Assembly: GCA_020205615.1 (NCBI GenBank)
Contig: CM035151.1
Coordinates: forward strand, 45,499,409 to 45,563,408
Direction of reading: 5' to 3'
Origin: Panax quinquefolius
Lineage: Eukaryota; Streptophyta; Magnoliopsida; Apiales; Araliaceae
Length of the DNA: 64,000 nt
Shown: one piece after another, positions 46,902 through 59,253 of the stretch
How positions within the stretch are numbered: the stretch's first letter is position 1
Layout: each line of letters starts with the position of its first letter
The notes under the pieces: model-generated
Databases searched by the model: none
The model's input: only the letters and a program-made list of their open reading frames with translations
Told to the model about the DNA's origin: nothing
Made by a program: the position numbers and the translations under genes

Positions 46902-47990
46902 AATACCTCTAAGACGTCAACCACCACGACAAAGAACCATTGAAGGAACCAATAATGACAATGTTGATGCTAACCTCGTTTAACAGCTAGTAACGTTACT
47001 AATAGGAGCATTGCAGAATCAACCTCAGAATCAAAGTACAATGTTTAAAGATTTCAAGGCGGTTGGACCACCTGAATTCCGTGGGTCCATGAATCACGTG
47101 GAGGCATAGACGTGGATCATGGAAATAGAGAAGGTATTCGATGTTGCGAGAGTATGGGAGGATCAGAAGACTGCTTTTGCAACATTCATGTTGAAAGTAG
47201 AGGCTAGTTATTGGTGGTAGGCCAATAAAACTCGAGGAGGTCAATGGATTATGACCTGGGATAAGTTTAAGGAAATATTCTTCTAGATCTATTTCCCAGA
47301 GAGTTCGAAGAGTCAGCTAGAAGTGCAATTTTTGGAACTGAAGCAGGGAATGATGACGGTGTCTGAGTATGTCGCAAGATTCAACGAGTTGGCGAGGTTT
47401 GCGCCATATCAAGTCAACACTAACGAACGCAAGGCGAAGAGGTTTGAACATGAACTGAAGCCCTGGTTGTATAGTAGGGTCTCCCTGTTCCAGCTGAAGA
47501 CATTTGCAGTAGTAATGGAGAAGGCAATTCTCGCTGAGGGTGGACGCAAGGCGGTAACTAAGTTCAATCAAAAACAGAAAAAGAAGAAGAATGAAGTGGA
47601 GATTAAGAATGGAGGTGGTAATAGTGGAAACGACAACAACAATCTAAAGAGGAAATGGAACGGAAATGGGGGTGCTGGAAGTCAGCAGGGTAATGAGCAG
47701 AATTAGAAATTCAAAGCATGTGCTACAATGCGGGATGTTTCAGAAGGGTGTGTGCTTGATGGGGAAACGAGTATGCTTCAACTGTGGCCATAAGGGTCAC
47801 ATTGCCCCAAAATTCACTCAACCTAAGAAGAACGTTTGCTTCACGTGCGGATCTAAGGATCACTTTACTCATGTTGCCCTAAGAAGAAGGCTGGAGAGAC
47901 AGCAGGAAGTAAGGGAGGTAATAGTGGAGGTACATGGTCCATTGCTGGACCAACGGCATCAAGCAAACCCACAGCCAGGACCTTTAACAT
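46902..47990 (+). pseudogene. gag: Element C gag (broken)
   Basis: Similarity starts at PLRRQPPRQRT (46905); the expected start codon is ATA rather than ATG. A Gag core follows with PPEFRGSMNHVEA and, in the open stretch 47323-47706, VSEYVARFNELARFAPYQVN, then a basic, asparagine-rich region. Stops at about 47109, 47218 and 47286 replace expected residues. After a frameshift near 47706 two zinc-knuckle remnants read CFNCGHKGHIAPKF and CFTCGSKDHFTHVA, each lacking its final cysteine. Confidence 0.88.
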
Positions 47991-48423
47991 GACTGTGCAA
48001 GATGTTGTGCAATCAAAAGATGTGGTGTCAGGTATTATCCCAATCAATGATATAAATGCATATGTATTGTTTGATTCGGGTGCTACTTGCTCATTTATAT
48101 ATGATGAATTTGCTAAGAAGTTAGAAATACCTAGTGAAGAATTGAATTTACCTTTAAACATAGAAATTTCGAATAAAGAAGTAATTCCTATTAGGTTCGT
48201 ATACAAGAACTGCAAGGTGAATATTAAGGGGAATATCATAATGGTAGATTTAATTCCGATTAGACTTGGAGAGTTTGATGTTATTTTGGGAATGGATTGG
48301 CTGTTCAATTATGGAGCAGTAATTGATTGCCAAAAGAAATGTGTAAACCTTATGACTCTGTCAAAGGTAGTTTTCTATGGTAGCAAATCGCCTAGACAAA
48401 TGAGATGTCTGACGATTATGTAG
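47989..48423 (+). pseudogene. pol: Element C aspartic protease
   Basis: Open frame with the catalytic DSGATCSFI at about 48074-48100 and the second conserved block FDVILGMDWL at about 48272-48300. Length and order fit a Ty3/gypsy protease, which would cut the polyprotein. The piece itself is intact, but its flanking frames are not. Confidence 0.9.
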
Positions 48424-48432
48424 TCCAAGAAA

Positions 48433-49509
48433 TTGTTAAGTCAAGGCTGTGTGGGTTATTTAGCTTATATAGTCGATACTCAGAAGAAGGATGTGAAATT
48501 GGAAGAGATACCAGTGGTTAGGGAATTTTTAGATGTGTTTTCGGAGGATTTGCCAGGACTTCGGCCTGACAGAGAGATTGAGTTCGTGATCGACTTAGCA
48601 TCAGGAAAAACACCGATATCGAAGGCCCCGTACAGAATGGCTCCGGTAGAGATGAAGGAACTGATGGTAATATTACAAGAACTGTTAGATAAGAAGTATA
48701 TTCAACCAAGCGTATCACTGTGGGGAGCACCAGTGTTATTCGTGAAGAAGAAGGATTGGTCAATGTGTCTTTGCATTGATAGGGAATTGAACAAAGTCAC
48801 TATTAAGAATAAATATTTGTTGCCAAGAATAGATGACTTGTTTGATCAATTGAAGGGTGCTAAATACTTCTCGAAAATAGATTTGAGAAGTGGGTATCAC
48901 CAATTGAAGGTAAGGAAGGAGGATATACCTAGAATGACATTCAGAATTCGGTATGGACATTACGAGTTATTGGTGATGTCTTTTGGTTTGACCAATGCCC
49001 CTGTTGTATTCATGGATTTGATGAACATGGTGTTTAAATCATTCTAAGACAAGTTTGTACTGGTATTTATCGACGACATTCTGGTGTATTCCAAAACTTA
49101 AGAAGAACACGTAGAACACTTACGTTTGACGTTGGAAACACTAAGAAAGGAAAAGTTGTACGCAAAATTCTCTAAGTTCGAATTTTGGCTAGATCGTGTA
49201 CAATTTCTTGGGCACGTGATTGACAAAGATGGGATTTCAGTGGATCCATCAAAAGTGGAAGCTGTAATCAATTGGGAACAACCAAGAACACCGTCAGAGG
49301 TGAGAAGTTTCTTGGGACTGACTGGTTATTATAGAAGATTTATTCAAGATTTATCCAAGATAGTCACTCCGCTAACAAATTTGACAAGGAAAGTGGTAAA
49401 ATTTGTTTGGACGGAGAAATATGAAGAGAGTTTTAAAGATTTAAAGAAGAAATTAAGTGTGGCACATGTGTTGTCATTACTAGATAATCAGAAACTTTGT
49501 GGTGTATAG
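48433..49509 (+). pseudogene. pol: Element C reverse transcriptase
   Basis: Open parts 48433-49047 and 49126-49509. Motifs in order: [73 protein letters not shown], then a stop at 49045, the catalytic FIDDILVYSK at about 49066-49098, a second stop at 49099, and [20 protein letters not shown] with [12 protein letters not shown]. All catalytic aspartates are present; two stops split the protein. Confidence 0.93.
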
Positions 49510-50230
49510 TGATGCCTCACATAAAGGATTGAGTTGTGTTCTTATTCAGAACAACAAGGTTATTGCATATGCATCAAGACAGCTGAAGGACTATGAGAAA
49601 CGGTATTCAACTCATGATTTAGAGTTGGTTGCAGTAGTATTTGCTCTGAAGAGATGGATACACTATCTCTATGGAGAGAAATGTGAAATCTACACAAACC
49701 ATAAAAGTCTGAAGTATATTTTCACTCAGAAGAACCTGAATATGCGTCAAAGAAGATGGATGGAATTGATAAAGGATTACGATTGTGAGATCTTTTATCA
49801 TCCAGGCAAAGTGAATGTGGTTGCAGATGGTTTGAGTAGGAAAGGCAGAGAAAAGTTGATGTTGTTAACCAACCAGGAAGACCTTATTTCAGCGATGGCA
49901 AGACTAGAGTTGGAAATCAAATTTTCAAAAGAAACCGACGAAAAATTATACCAGATAGAAGCTAGTCCATCTTTGGTAGACAAAGTGAAGAATGCTCAAC
50001 TACAAGATGAAGAATGTGAAACGGTCAAAGACAAAGTGGTTGAAGGTAGTGATGTAAAATACAATATCGATACTGAAGGGTTACTGAGGTTCGAGGGAAG
50101 AATTTGGGTTTCAGCAGTACCGGAGATTAAAGAAGAAATCTTAACAGAAGCTCATAGCTCAAGATATTTGATTCATCCGGGAAGTACGACGATTTGCGGC
50201 AACATTTTTGGTGGCCAAATATGAAAAGAG
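49490..50230 (+). pseudogene. pol: Element C RNase H
   Basis: Open stretch 49499-50224. It carries [15 protein letters not shown] with the first catalytic Asp, [20 protein letters not shown] with the catalytic Glu, and [16 protein letters not shown] at the end. It then passes into the integrase N-terminus (HPGST, about 50173). A frame change near 49500 separates it from the RT. Confidence 0.92.
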
Positions 50231-51125
50231 ACGTTGCAGAATGCGTTGCAAGGTGCTTGACATGTCAGAGAGTGAAGGTCGAGCATCAAAGACCAAGCAA
50301 ATTACTTTAACTATTGGAAATACCGAAATAGAAGTGGTAGCATATCACAATGGACTTTGTGGTAGGTCTTCCAATAACTCAGAAAGGGTACGATGCGATT
50401 TAGGTGGTAGTGGATAGATTAACAAAATCAGCACACTTTTTGCCAATAAAGATTAGGTTCAATCTTGATTAGTTGGCAAGGTTGTACGTTAAAGAGATCG
50501 TCTCGAGACATGGAGTGCCAGTATCAATTGTGTCAGATAGAGATCCGCGATTCACGTCAAATTTCTAGAAGAGACTACAAGAGTGTATGAGAACATAGTT
50601 GCGAATGAGCACGATATACCATCCACAAATAGATGGCGAAAGCGAATGAACAATCCAAACGTTGGAAGATATGCTAAGAGCATGCACCATGGATTTCAAA
50701 GGGAGCTGGTAAGAACATTTACCGTTGGTGGAATTTTCCTACAACAATAGTTACCACGCGAGCATCGGCATGCCGCCTTACGAGGCATTATCTGGCGAGA
50801 AGTTTGAACTCCATTGTCTTTGGGATGAAGTCGAGAACGCATATTTATTAGGACCAAAATTGGTGCAACCTGAGGTTGAAAAACTCATCAGGACAAGATT
50901 GGTAGCAGCCTAAGATAGAAAGAAAAGTATGCTGATCAACATAGATAAGATCGTGCATTCGACTTAGGAAATTACGTATTCCTAAAAGTTTCTCCTTCGA
51001 AGGGAAAAATTCATTTCAGTAAAAAGGGAAAGCTAAGCCCGAGGTTTATTGGACCCTTTGAAGTGCTGGGAAGAGTTGGAGAAGTGGCTTATGAGGTAGC
51101 TCTACCTCCAGAGTTGGAAAACGTT
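50170..51125 (+). pseudogene. pol: Element C integrase, N-terminal and core part
   Basis: In the frame starting near 50210, many motifs are readable: CxxC of the HHCC finger (CLTCQRVKVEHQ, with a frameshift), MDFVVGLPITQKGYDAI with the first catalytic Asp, [20 protein letters not shown] with the second Asp, and VEFSYNNSYHASIGMPPYEA. At least six in-frame stops occur between 50390 and 50710, most in codons where W, Q or R is expected. The C-terminal part continues after E3 at 53641. Confidence 0.88.
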
Positions 51126-53635
51126 TGTGAGACCCCAGATTTTATCAATAAAGATTTAAATTTTGTCGAAATAATTTTTAATATTATGGTGTGAATTTGA
51201 GATAATATTATAGTTGTGGGTAGTATTTATAAATTTTGCAAAGTATTCAAGTGGTTATATTATATTCGATTGGTTCTGGGAATATTCGGTTTAGCGAGGA
51301 ATATTAAATGCAACGACTCAATCATTGGTGGACCCTACAATGAATTTATTGTCGGATTAAGAAAATGACAAAAATATTTTATTGAAATAACGACGGAAGT
51401 TTTACTGGTTGATCTTGTTGAACTACTTTCATTAGTAAAAATACGATGTACGTGTGGTTGCATAGTAGCACTGCGGTATTGATTATTGATGCTTATGTGA
51501 GAAGTCACTCGGTTTGATTCCATTATTGTCGATTAATAATATGAATTATTATAAGCGATAATGACGTTTTGTTTTATTCAGTATTATTAACGTAATAAAA
51601 AGCGAAACATCTTTTATATAAAATGTAATACTTTATTAAAGTTATTCTATAAATAGAATATATTATATTTTATTATCCATAGTGTTGCATAGTGCATAGT
51701 GTTTTGCATAGTGTTGTATAGTGTTTGCATAGTAAAATGTTTTTATATAAATAGAATATATGATATTTTATTTAAAAGATTTTGCTTTAAATATGGACCG
51801 TCAGATTAAAGTAAATCAATCTGGACCGTTCATGGATTAATTACTATCTATAAATAGAAGCTCATTCCTTCATTATTTTCTTACGAATTCACTGAAACTC
51901 TAGAGAGAGAAATTATAGAGAGAAGCTATAGAGAGAAAATCTATAGAGAGAAAGAAGAAGAGTATTCTGATATCCAGTGTCTTTTACGGTAAGGAATATT
52001 ATTTGTTGTACCCGTAAGGGGTGTTATTCTTTCTTATTCATGAAGAGAACTTCTGTTATTCCATTCATTATTATTCTGTTGGAATAACCTGTAAAAGTGG
52101 CATACCCTATACATAACCTTGTATCACGCGATACCTATATACTCGTGAAATCCTTATATTATTACATTCTTATTTATTCTGTTGGAATAACTCAGATATC
52201 TGCTGAATCCCCTATACTTGGTGATCTTCTTCCATTATTCCATTCATTATTATTACATTGGAATAACTTTTGTAAAAGTGGCATACCCTATACATAACTT
52301 TGTATACGCCAGACATACCCTATACTTGGTGAAATCCTTATATTATTCAATTCTTATTTATCTCATTGGAATAACTCAGATACGCGAAATCCCCTATACT
52401 TGGTGATCTTCTTCATTATTCCATTCTTTATTATTCTTTGGAATATCATGTACGTGTGTTTTACACCGGACCGGTTCCATTGTTTATTATTCAAAGATTT
52501 ATTATTACATTGGATCATCCCAGCTTATGTGAATTTCACCCGACCGGTTCCGTTATTATTATTCTATTGAATTACCCATACATCTGGTACCGCATGCATG
52601 GTGATTTCTTTTGTTATTCCATTCTTTATTATACCCGTTAGTTAAAACTTTGACTTCTATACTCCATGAAATTAGTAGAATATCTTTGATATTTGCGTTT
52701 CATCCAATATCTTTCATGGAAATATTCTTCCGATTATTCTTGAATTTTACTTTTACTAAAAGCAAGATCATGTTGACAATTTGGACGTTAATAATTCTGG
52801 ATTAAATAATTCTTGAACTTGTTTTATTGAATTATTATGTCATTGTCATCATCCTCACGTTATATTATGTTATTTTTTGGCTTACGTGCATAGATGAACT
52901 TAGTATGATTATGACCAGGGATCATTCGGTATAATCACGGCTTGATATAAATGATGTGACAAAAGTCCTCAGTGGCCTGTAATGCAGTGATGGATAGTTT
53001 TTGGTATGATTATGACCAGGGGTGATTCGGTATAGTCATGACCATTGATAATTTGATGAAAATCCTTGACCGTGGTACAGGGGATGATTAGATATTGTGG
53101 TTTATTCATTAAACTGAGTCTTAGTGATAAAAATTGATGAAAACCTTTTAAAACCTAAAAGATAGTAGACTTTATTTTCTACTTGACTCTTTTAATGGAT
53201 TGCGTATTCACCGCAGATTAAACCGGTTGTCTATTGTATTTTATCGGTTTAACATTGTTGAAGACTATTGATAATTTATTCTCGCATTATCTTAGTCATA
53301 ATATTTCTTCTTGGGCTAGTTGAGCTCACCCTTTTTTCACCGTTCTTCTGTGAAATGAGAATATAGGCCGGGACGAGTTGGGGAAACGTGAGTGATGGTC
53401 CTGAAGATAACATTAGTAGTCCTCACTATTCTATGAAATAGTGTGATAATAATTGTAATGAGGACTCCTTGAGTATGGATATTGTCTAAATGACAATATT
53501 CCTATTAGAACTCTCAGTTTATGTATTATCGTATGTTACACAACAGATGTATAATTAAGTTTGTATTTGAATTTATGTACCATGTAAGTGGCGACCCAAG
53601 ATGGGTGACGTCTACCTAATTTTTGGGGCGTCACA
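51126..53635 (+). mobile_element. Solo LTR E3 in element C integrase
   Basis: TGTGAGACCCC...GGGGCGTCACA, flanked by a perfect ACGTT duplication (51121-51125 and 53636-53640). Same family as E1 and E2 but only 2510 bp, mainly through internal deletions; one joins sequence equivalent to E1 19104 and 20156 at a shared GTCAT. TATA box 51848. Its TTCCA/TGGAA unit region is the longest (52045-52640). Only two or three GTAGTG-type hairpins remain (52870-53060). Confidence 0.93.
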
Positions 53636-53640
53636 ACGTT

Positions 53641-53890
53641 CATAATTTTTTTCATGTTTTGGTGCTACGACCATATAAATTCGATTACAAACATGTGATC
53701 GAGTATGAACCATTGCAGCTCAGTAAAGATTTGTCTTGTGAAGAGATTCCTATTCAGATAGTCGACATGAAAGAACAAGTGCTCATAAAATAAAGTGATA
53801 CCTTTTGTGAAGGTAAAATAGAGAAACCATAATGTCGAAGAGGCAACGTGGGAACTCGAAGCTGAAATGATGAAAAAATTACCCTGAGTT
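53641..53890 (+). pseudogene. pol: Element C integrase C-terminus with chromodomain-like tail
   Basis: After E3 the frame resumes with FHVLVLRPYKFDYKHVIEYE, PLQLSKDLSCEEIPIQIVDM and KEQVLIK, the conserved chromovirus integrase tail. A decayed chromodomain follows, with a stop and frameshift near 53790. The chromodomain directs integration to certain chromatin in intact chromoviruses. Assignment as chromovirus rests on this region. Confidence 0.8.
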
Positions 53891-53911
53891 ATTTGTTTAA
53901 TTTTTATCTTC

Positions 53912-54012
53912 GATTCTGGGGACAGAATCTTTGTAAGAAGGGAAGAATGTGATGATTTGATTGTTTGAGTTGTGATTCTGGGGACAGAATCCTTGTAAGG
54001 AAGGAAGGATGT
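53912..54012 (+). repeat. Duplicated purine-tract region before the element C 3' LTR
   Basis: Two copies of an approximately 40 bp unit (GATTCTGGGGACAGAATC, then TTGTAAG, a GGAAGGA-like purine tract and TGT) at 53912-53950 and 53973-54012. The second copy abuts the real LTR start. The first ends in AGAATGT but is followed by unrelated sequence. Confidence 0.85.
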
Positions 54013-54556
54013 AACAATCCGGAATTTCAAATTGTAATATTAAATATTTATTAAATTATATAAATATTTATTTGATGTGTTTATTATTGAAGTTGATGAA
54101 ATAAATATTTTATTGGTGTGTTTATTATTAGTAAATATTTATGAATTAAATTTATTAGATAATATTCTAAATTAAATTAATTTGTAATTTAGAGAGTTGT
54201 AATATAACATGAGAGGTTATATTGTTGTTGAATTTAATAATTTAAATTGGTGTGTTAAGTTATTAAATAAAATTATAAAGAAATTATAATTTTGTGATAA
54301 TTGTTTTGAGTGGAATATTTATTTAAAATATAATATGTGTAATTAATTTATTTAGTTAATGTTGGATATGGAAATCCAAATAAATACTATGTGATTATAA
54401 ATTATAAACTAAATGGTTTATTAAAATAATTAAAGTAGTTTTAAATTGATTTAACCCAAACAAGGCTTAAATATATTGAGTCTTTAATTTTTAAAGAGTT
54501 TTGCCAAACGAAGCCATATGGCTTTTGGATTTTCAAATTTTAAATTATAATATTAT

Positions 54557-57306
54557 TGTAACGAATGTAATTTTTATAATTAATTAAAATATTTTTTGAG
54601 TTAGATAAATATTTTAGTTGATTTATTTATTGAATAATAAATATTTGATGTTGGTTGTTATGGCTTAATTTAATTAAGCGTTATAATTTGATAGATAATT
54701 TTATAATTGGTGTGCATTTTATTATTAAAGTTTAATTGATTGTACTAATAAAATAATTTTAAATTATTTAAGTGTGACATTAGAAATATGTTATATGTCA
54801 TAGTAAAGTAATAATAGTATATAATGAATAGCCTAACCATTGGATTGCTTAACTAATGATGAAAAAGTGAGGTTATGCTACTAAGATGGCTTATTGTGAT
54901 ATTGGCCATGCATGTAAGAGTTTTGTAACATAAGCCTTATGTTATTAGTGGGGATTACTATTATATTAATTATTAACTTAACTATTACCCAAAATAAGGA
55001 GTTACACAAGAAGAAATCCTAGAGTTTTTTTTATAGCAAAAGTCTTGGTGGAAGAGAGAAATAGAGAAATTGAGAGAGATAGAGAGAAATAGAGGAATTG
55101 AGATGAGCTAGAAGAAGAAGAAAAAAAAAAAGCTAGAAGAAGGTAACTTCTAAACTCTTATTTAATCTTTGATTTTTTTGGGTAGATTTATGTTCGAGAG
55201 TAGTATATCATGCTTAATCTTGTTTGTATTGGTTTAATATTGGATTATCAAGAATCAAACAAGAGGATTCAAGAAATAAAATGAAATGGAAAGAAAATTT
55301 GAAGAAAAAAATTCGTAGGTTTTGAGTAATTGTGGACAGATCTTGTGAAATTCATACCATTTTGGGTATAATGAGTTAGAAAGTGAGCCTTATATCAAAT
55401 CGAATATATGGAAGTAAGATATATTCTGAAAGTGGAATCACATGAAAACTCTTTGTAGATTTCTTGCAATGTCTATTTTAGTAAGGCTGGTCCGAAGGGA
55501 AAATAATCTGCCCAGAAAATTAAAACTGTTAAGGTTTCTGACTTTGAACGATTCATATAAATTCTTGTGTTTTGAATCTGAAGAAACTTTCAACTGAAAA
55601 GTTGTAGATATGAATGTTAACTAGCCAGACACGAGAGATTGAGCCATTTTATGGACCGGATCATGTCTGAAATAAATTGTTTAGTAAGGATGTCTAGAAA
55701 ATGAAATTTTCTAGACTAGCTGATGCATTGCTGAATCTGGTTTAGATGGATAAGGGTCTGACTTTAAGGCCTAGATGAGGTTGTAGTACACTGAGTAAGG
55801 GTTAATTCTATATAAGAAGGAACAAAAATAGACATGTAACGAAGGAGTTATGTAAAAAAGCAAAATGCGCTTTTGTTAAAAAATTGTGAAGATGAGTTTT
55901 AGAATTACATTTGAATTAAGATTTTGGGTGATGGTATATTTTGATGATTAAAAATATGTTTTGACATATGTAATGAGTATAGATATGTGTTATCATATTC
56001 TATGCATAATTAACCATTTAAGATCAAGAGTTGAGATAAGTTAATGTGTGCACATAACGTGCTCGATAAAATGCCTAAGAGTAATTTTGTTTCTAAACTT
56101 TGGTATACAAAGTGTCTAACTAATGGCTAATATTGGATATATGAGTATGAAAAGATGATAATAGAAGAATAATAATGGAAAGAAATTGAAAAGGGAAATT
56201 TTTGATTTTTGAAAGAAAATTAAATATGTAAACAATGTGTTGAATATGCATTTTTGAAACCAAAGTGGTATAATAAAATGGTGTGATATACGCACATTAA
56301 ACTAGAAGTGTGATAGTCTAGCATGTGTGGTGATGAAAATGAAAATAAAACCGAGTTGAATATAGAACACCGTTAGATGTCTATAAAAATATTATAAAGG
56401 ATAATAAGATAAAGTAAGGTCTTAGAATAAATTTGACCATGAGATCAAGTATTGATTTTGTTTATTATCAATCTCACATACAATGTAGGTTGTGTAAGGA
56501 CGCGAAGTATTAGCGTGTTGGTAAAACGCCGGTAAAGGCAAGTCTTTTAGTTCCTATTTGCTATGTGAACTTGGTGATTAACTGTTTTAAATCTTTATTG
56601 CAAAGAGCATGATGTGTTATATATATGTTGAATGTATGAAATGTTAAAGTCAACTTATGACTACGTTGATTGAGTAAAGCATGCTGATTGAGTAAGGAAC
56701 TCAATCTTTATACTTGTTATATGAACTGTAACACGTATGTTATGTTAGTTCAATGTTTATGAGATATATGTTGAGCATGTTATTATGTGCTACATGATGC
56801 ATGAAAACTGTTATATTTTGCTGGGCTGTCGAGCTCAACCTTGCAAATAACCATTTTTGCAGGTTAAGGATTGAAGGTAACACTATGTGCTACTTGAATG
56901 ACGTGGATCAGAAATAATACACGAAGATTAATATTTTAGCTAAAGTTGTTATTTCTTAATACCATGATTAAGATTCATGAGATGTACTAAATATTTTATG
57001 ATGTATAGTTTTATGTTGAGTTGTAAAGTTAAAGTTTGAGTTATCTGTTATACAAAGGTTATCGAAGTGAAATGTAAAATTTGATATAATAATTGTGATG
57101 AAGTGAATCATGGATTATATATGATTCAAAGACATGTAGATGATAATGATTTTGATTCAGGGAATTAAAGTTAAAAGACATAAAAGTTTAAATTATTCCG
57201 TATATTATTAAGTTTTACGTTGAATAATGATGTAAAATCAGAAGTTAGACGTATTATTAACGACCAAAGTCGGTACTTGTATTGTATGAATTTTGGGGTC
57301 GTTACA
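54557..57306 (+). mobile_element. Solo LTR G in the element C 3' LTR
   Basis: TGTAACGAATG...GGGGTCGTTACA, 2750 bp, flanked by perfect ATTAT duplications (54552-54556 and 57307-57311). The 5' LTR of C is continuous here, confirming the insertion. The family differs from C and E, though the end resembles other Ty3/gypsy LTRs. Orientation is inferred from the end sequences. No coding region. Confidence 0.92.
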
Positions 57307-57573
57307 ATTATAAATAAAATAAATAATAAATATAATATATTTAAAACTATACGTTTATTGGTTTGTAACTGATACAATAAGTATGTGTGCTATTATATAA
57401 GTTTACTTGGTTTATCAGTTTGGTTTTACGTCATAAACTAGTTGCTAAGCCTGAGAAGAACACTGAGAATTTTAAAGAGAAGTTGAGAGAATTTGAGAGG
57501 GACTTGTGAGATTTTGCTGCAATTAGCAAGGATTACAAGCTAAGTGAAGGTATTTTATCTAAACCTTAGTATT

Positions 57574-57594
57574 ATATATATATATATATATATA
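57574..57594. repeat. Short (TA)n run in the element C 3' LTR
   Basis: TA run about 20 bp long; the matching 5' LTR position (about 43409-43422) has a shorter run. Confidence 0.8.
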
Positions 57595-59253
57595 CGACAA
57601 CAATTTTAATACTCTGTGAATTTCATATGTTTTGAATTGTTGCTATACAATTAAATTATGATGATTATATGTGTTTGTGATGTTAGAACTAGTGTTTAAA
57701 CAAGGAATTTGTATGCTAATTACAGTTAAAAGTAGAAAAATAATGACAGTATTTATATTTTTCATATGGCTTGTAAAATTGCCAATTTTAGTGGTCAATT
57801 TGTATGCAAAACTGTAAATTGAGTCTTGTTTATGTTATTTTGTTAAAAAACAAAGAGAACGTAGTTTGAACGAAGTGATTTGGTATAGAACTGAGAGTGA
57901 TGATTTTTGTGAAGAAACTCAAAAATGAAATTTTCATATGAAAACATGGAATTTGAGGAATTAAACTAGTTTAAGTTGTTTTTAAATTGTTCTAAGTGGT
58001 TGAATATGTTAGCAATCATGTTTATGATGGTTCTGTACCAATTGTATATGTTAATTTCACTATTTTGTGGGTGAAATTCGTGTTAGTTGGGCTAAAAACG
58101 ATTACTGTTCATTGTCATTTCTGGTTTTGTCTCACAGATCAACGCAAATTTGCTACCGGGGCCAAGGTTAAAAAGCTACAGAGTCGCGCCGCCATACAAC
58201 CGAATCGAGGAGACTTCTTCGCTTTGCTATAGTTCTCAGATAGAAACATACCTTGGTCTAATGATGTGTTAGTACAATAAACATATAACAACAAGGTTGA
58301 AACAGAGTCGTGTTATGTGGTTAGGAAATTAAAATTTGTGAGAATGATTAGTAAGTTATAAACGCGTTATGTGATAACTTAGTATACACAATGAATGTTA
58401 GACAAGTGTTGTGAAATTAACACTTGGAATTTCTGAAATGTAAATGGTAATGTAAGACTTGTACCGAAAAAATAAGTTTAACTAAAAATGCGTGTTATGT
58501 TAAAAGTGAATGTTAGTATATCTAATAGATATTGTGGTTCTAATACTATGTGTAGGTGAGCGTGAGTTTTAATATTATAGCTTACGCTCGAGGCAAGTTC
58601 TCTAACTCTACTTTTATAGTAATTGTGCAAGTATCTAAACTCTCTTTGAGCAAGTTTTCTAACTGTACTTCTTCATTGTGTTAGTTTTTTTATTATTGTG
58701 CAAGTTTATGTGTCCTATTTCAATTATAATTTTGCAAGCTCTTGTATCTAGTTTGTTCGTGATGATGCAAGTTTTCTAAACATTATTTTGATGTTGAGCA
58801 AGTTCTTCTTGTCTTTAACTTGTTAATTAACATGCAAGTTTATATAATCTGATATACTGATGTTGAATAGTTTTTATTGTTCAAATTGCTATTCGTTATG
58901 CATGTTTAATATTCAATTCTAAATAACCTTGGCTTAATATTGTTAATGCAAGGTATGTTATAGTTATTCAATATTTATGCTCTTAGATTATTCCTAAAGC
59001 ATAACTTTAATATACAATGTTAATTCACTTATGATTTATTCCATAGCATAACGTGATTACCTTTTATTCAACTAATCCTTAGTTGATGTTCGTTGAATTC
59101 CAAATTACCTTTTATTCAACTAATCCTTTTATTCAACTAAGGGAAGGTTTATTATTCAATTTTTATTATGATTGGGTAGGTAGAGGTGAATGTTTTGATG
59201 AAGTGAACGCCAAATCTTGAGGTAATGAAGTATCGGGATTTGGGGGTGTCACA

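Larger units (their letters stand above)
38050..59253 (+). mobile_element. Element C: Ty3/gypsy chromovirus-like, full length, coding-dead
   Basis: TGTAACAATCC... to GGGGGTGTCACA, flanked by a perfect TTCTG duplication (38045-38049 and 59254-59258). 5' LTR 38050-45674, PBS 45678, an extra upstream ORF, gag, protease, RT, RNase H, integrase with a chromodomain-like tail, purine tract, 3' LTR 54010-59253. Three solo LTRs (E2, E3, G) later inserted into it. It inserted into the host gypsy protease/linker region. Confidence 0.95.
54010..59253 (+). repeat. 3' LTR of element C, interrupted by solo LTR G
   Basis: About 2.49 kb after removing G. Collinear with the 5' LTR but lacking about 0.56 kb near 59105-59145 (the equivalent of about 44975-45560), where TTTTATTCAACTAA is repeated at the junction. 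Followed by the TTCTG duplication. Confidence 0.92.

Noticed and set aside
46902..46904. An ATG start for element C gag
   Set aside because: The codon in the expected place is ATA; I did not assign an alternative start because the rest of gag is also broken.
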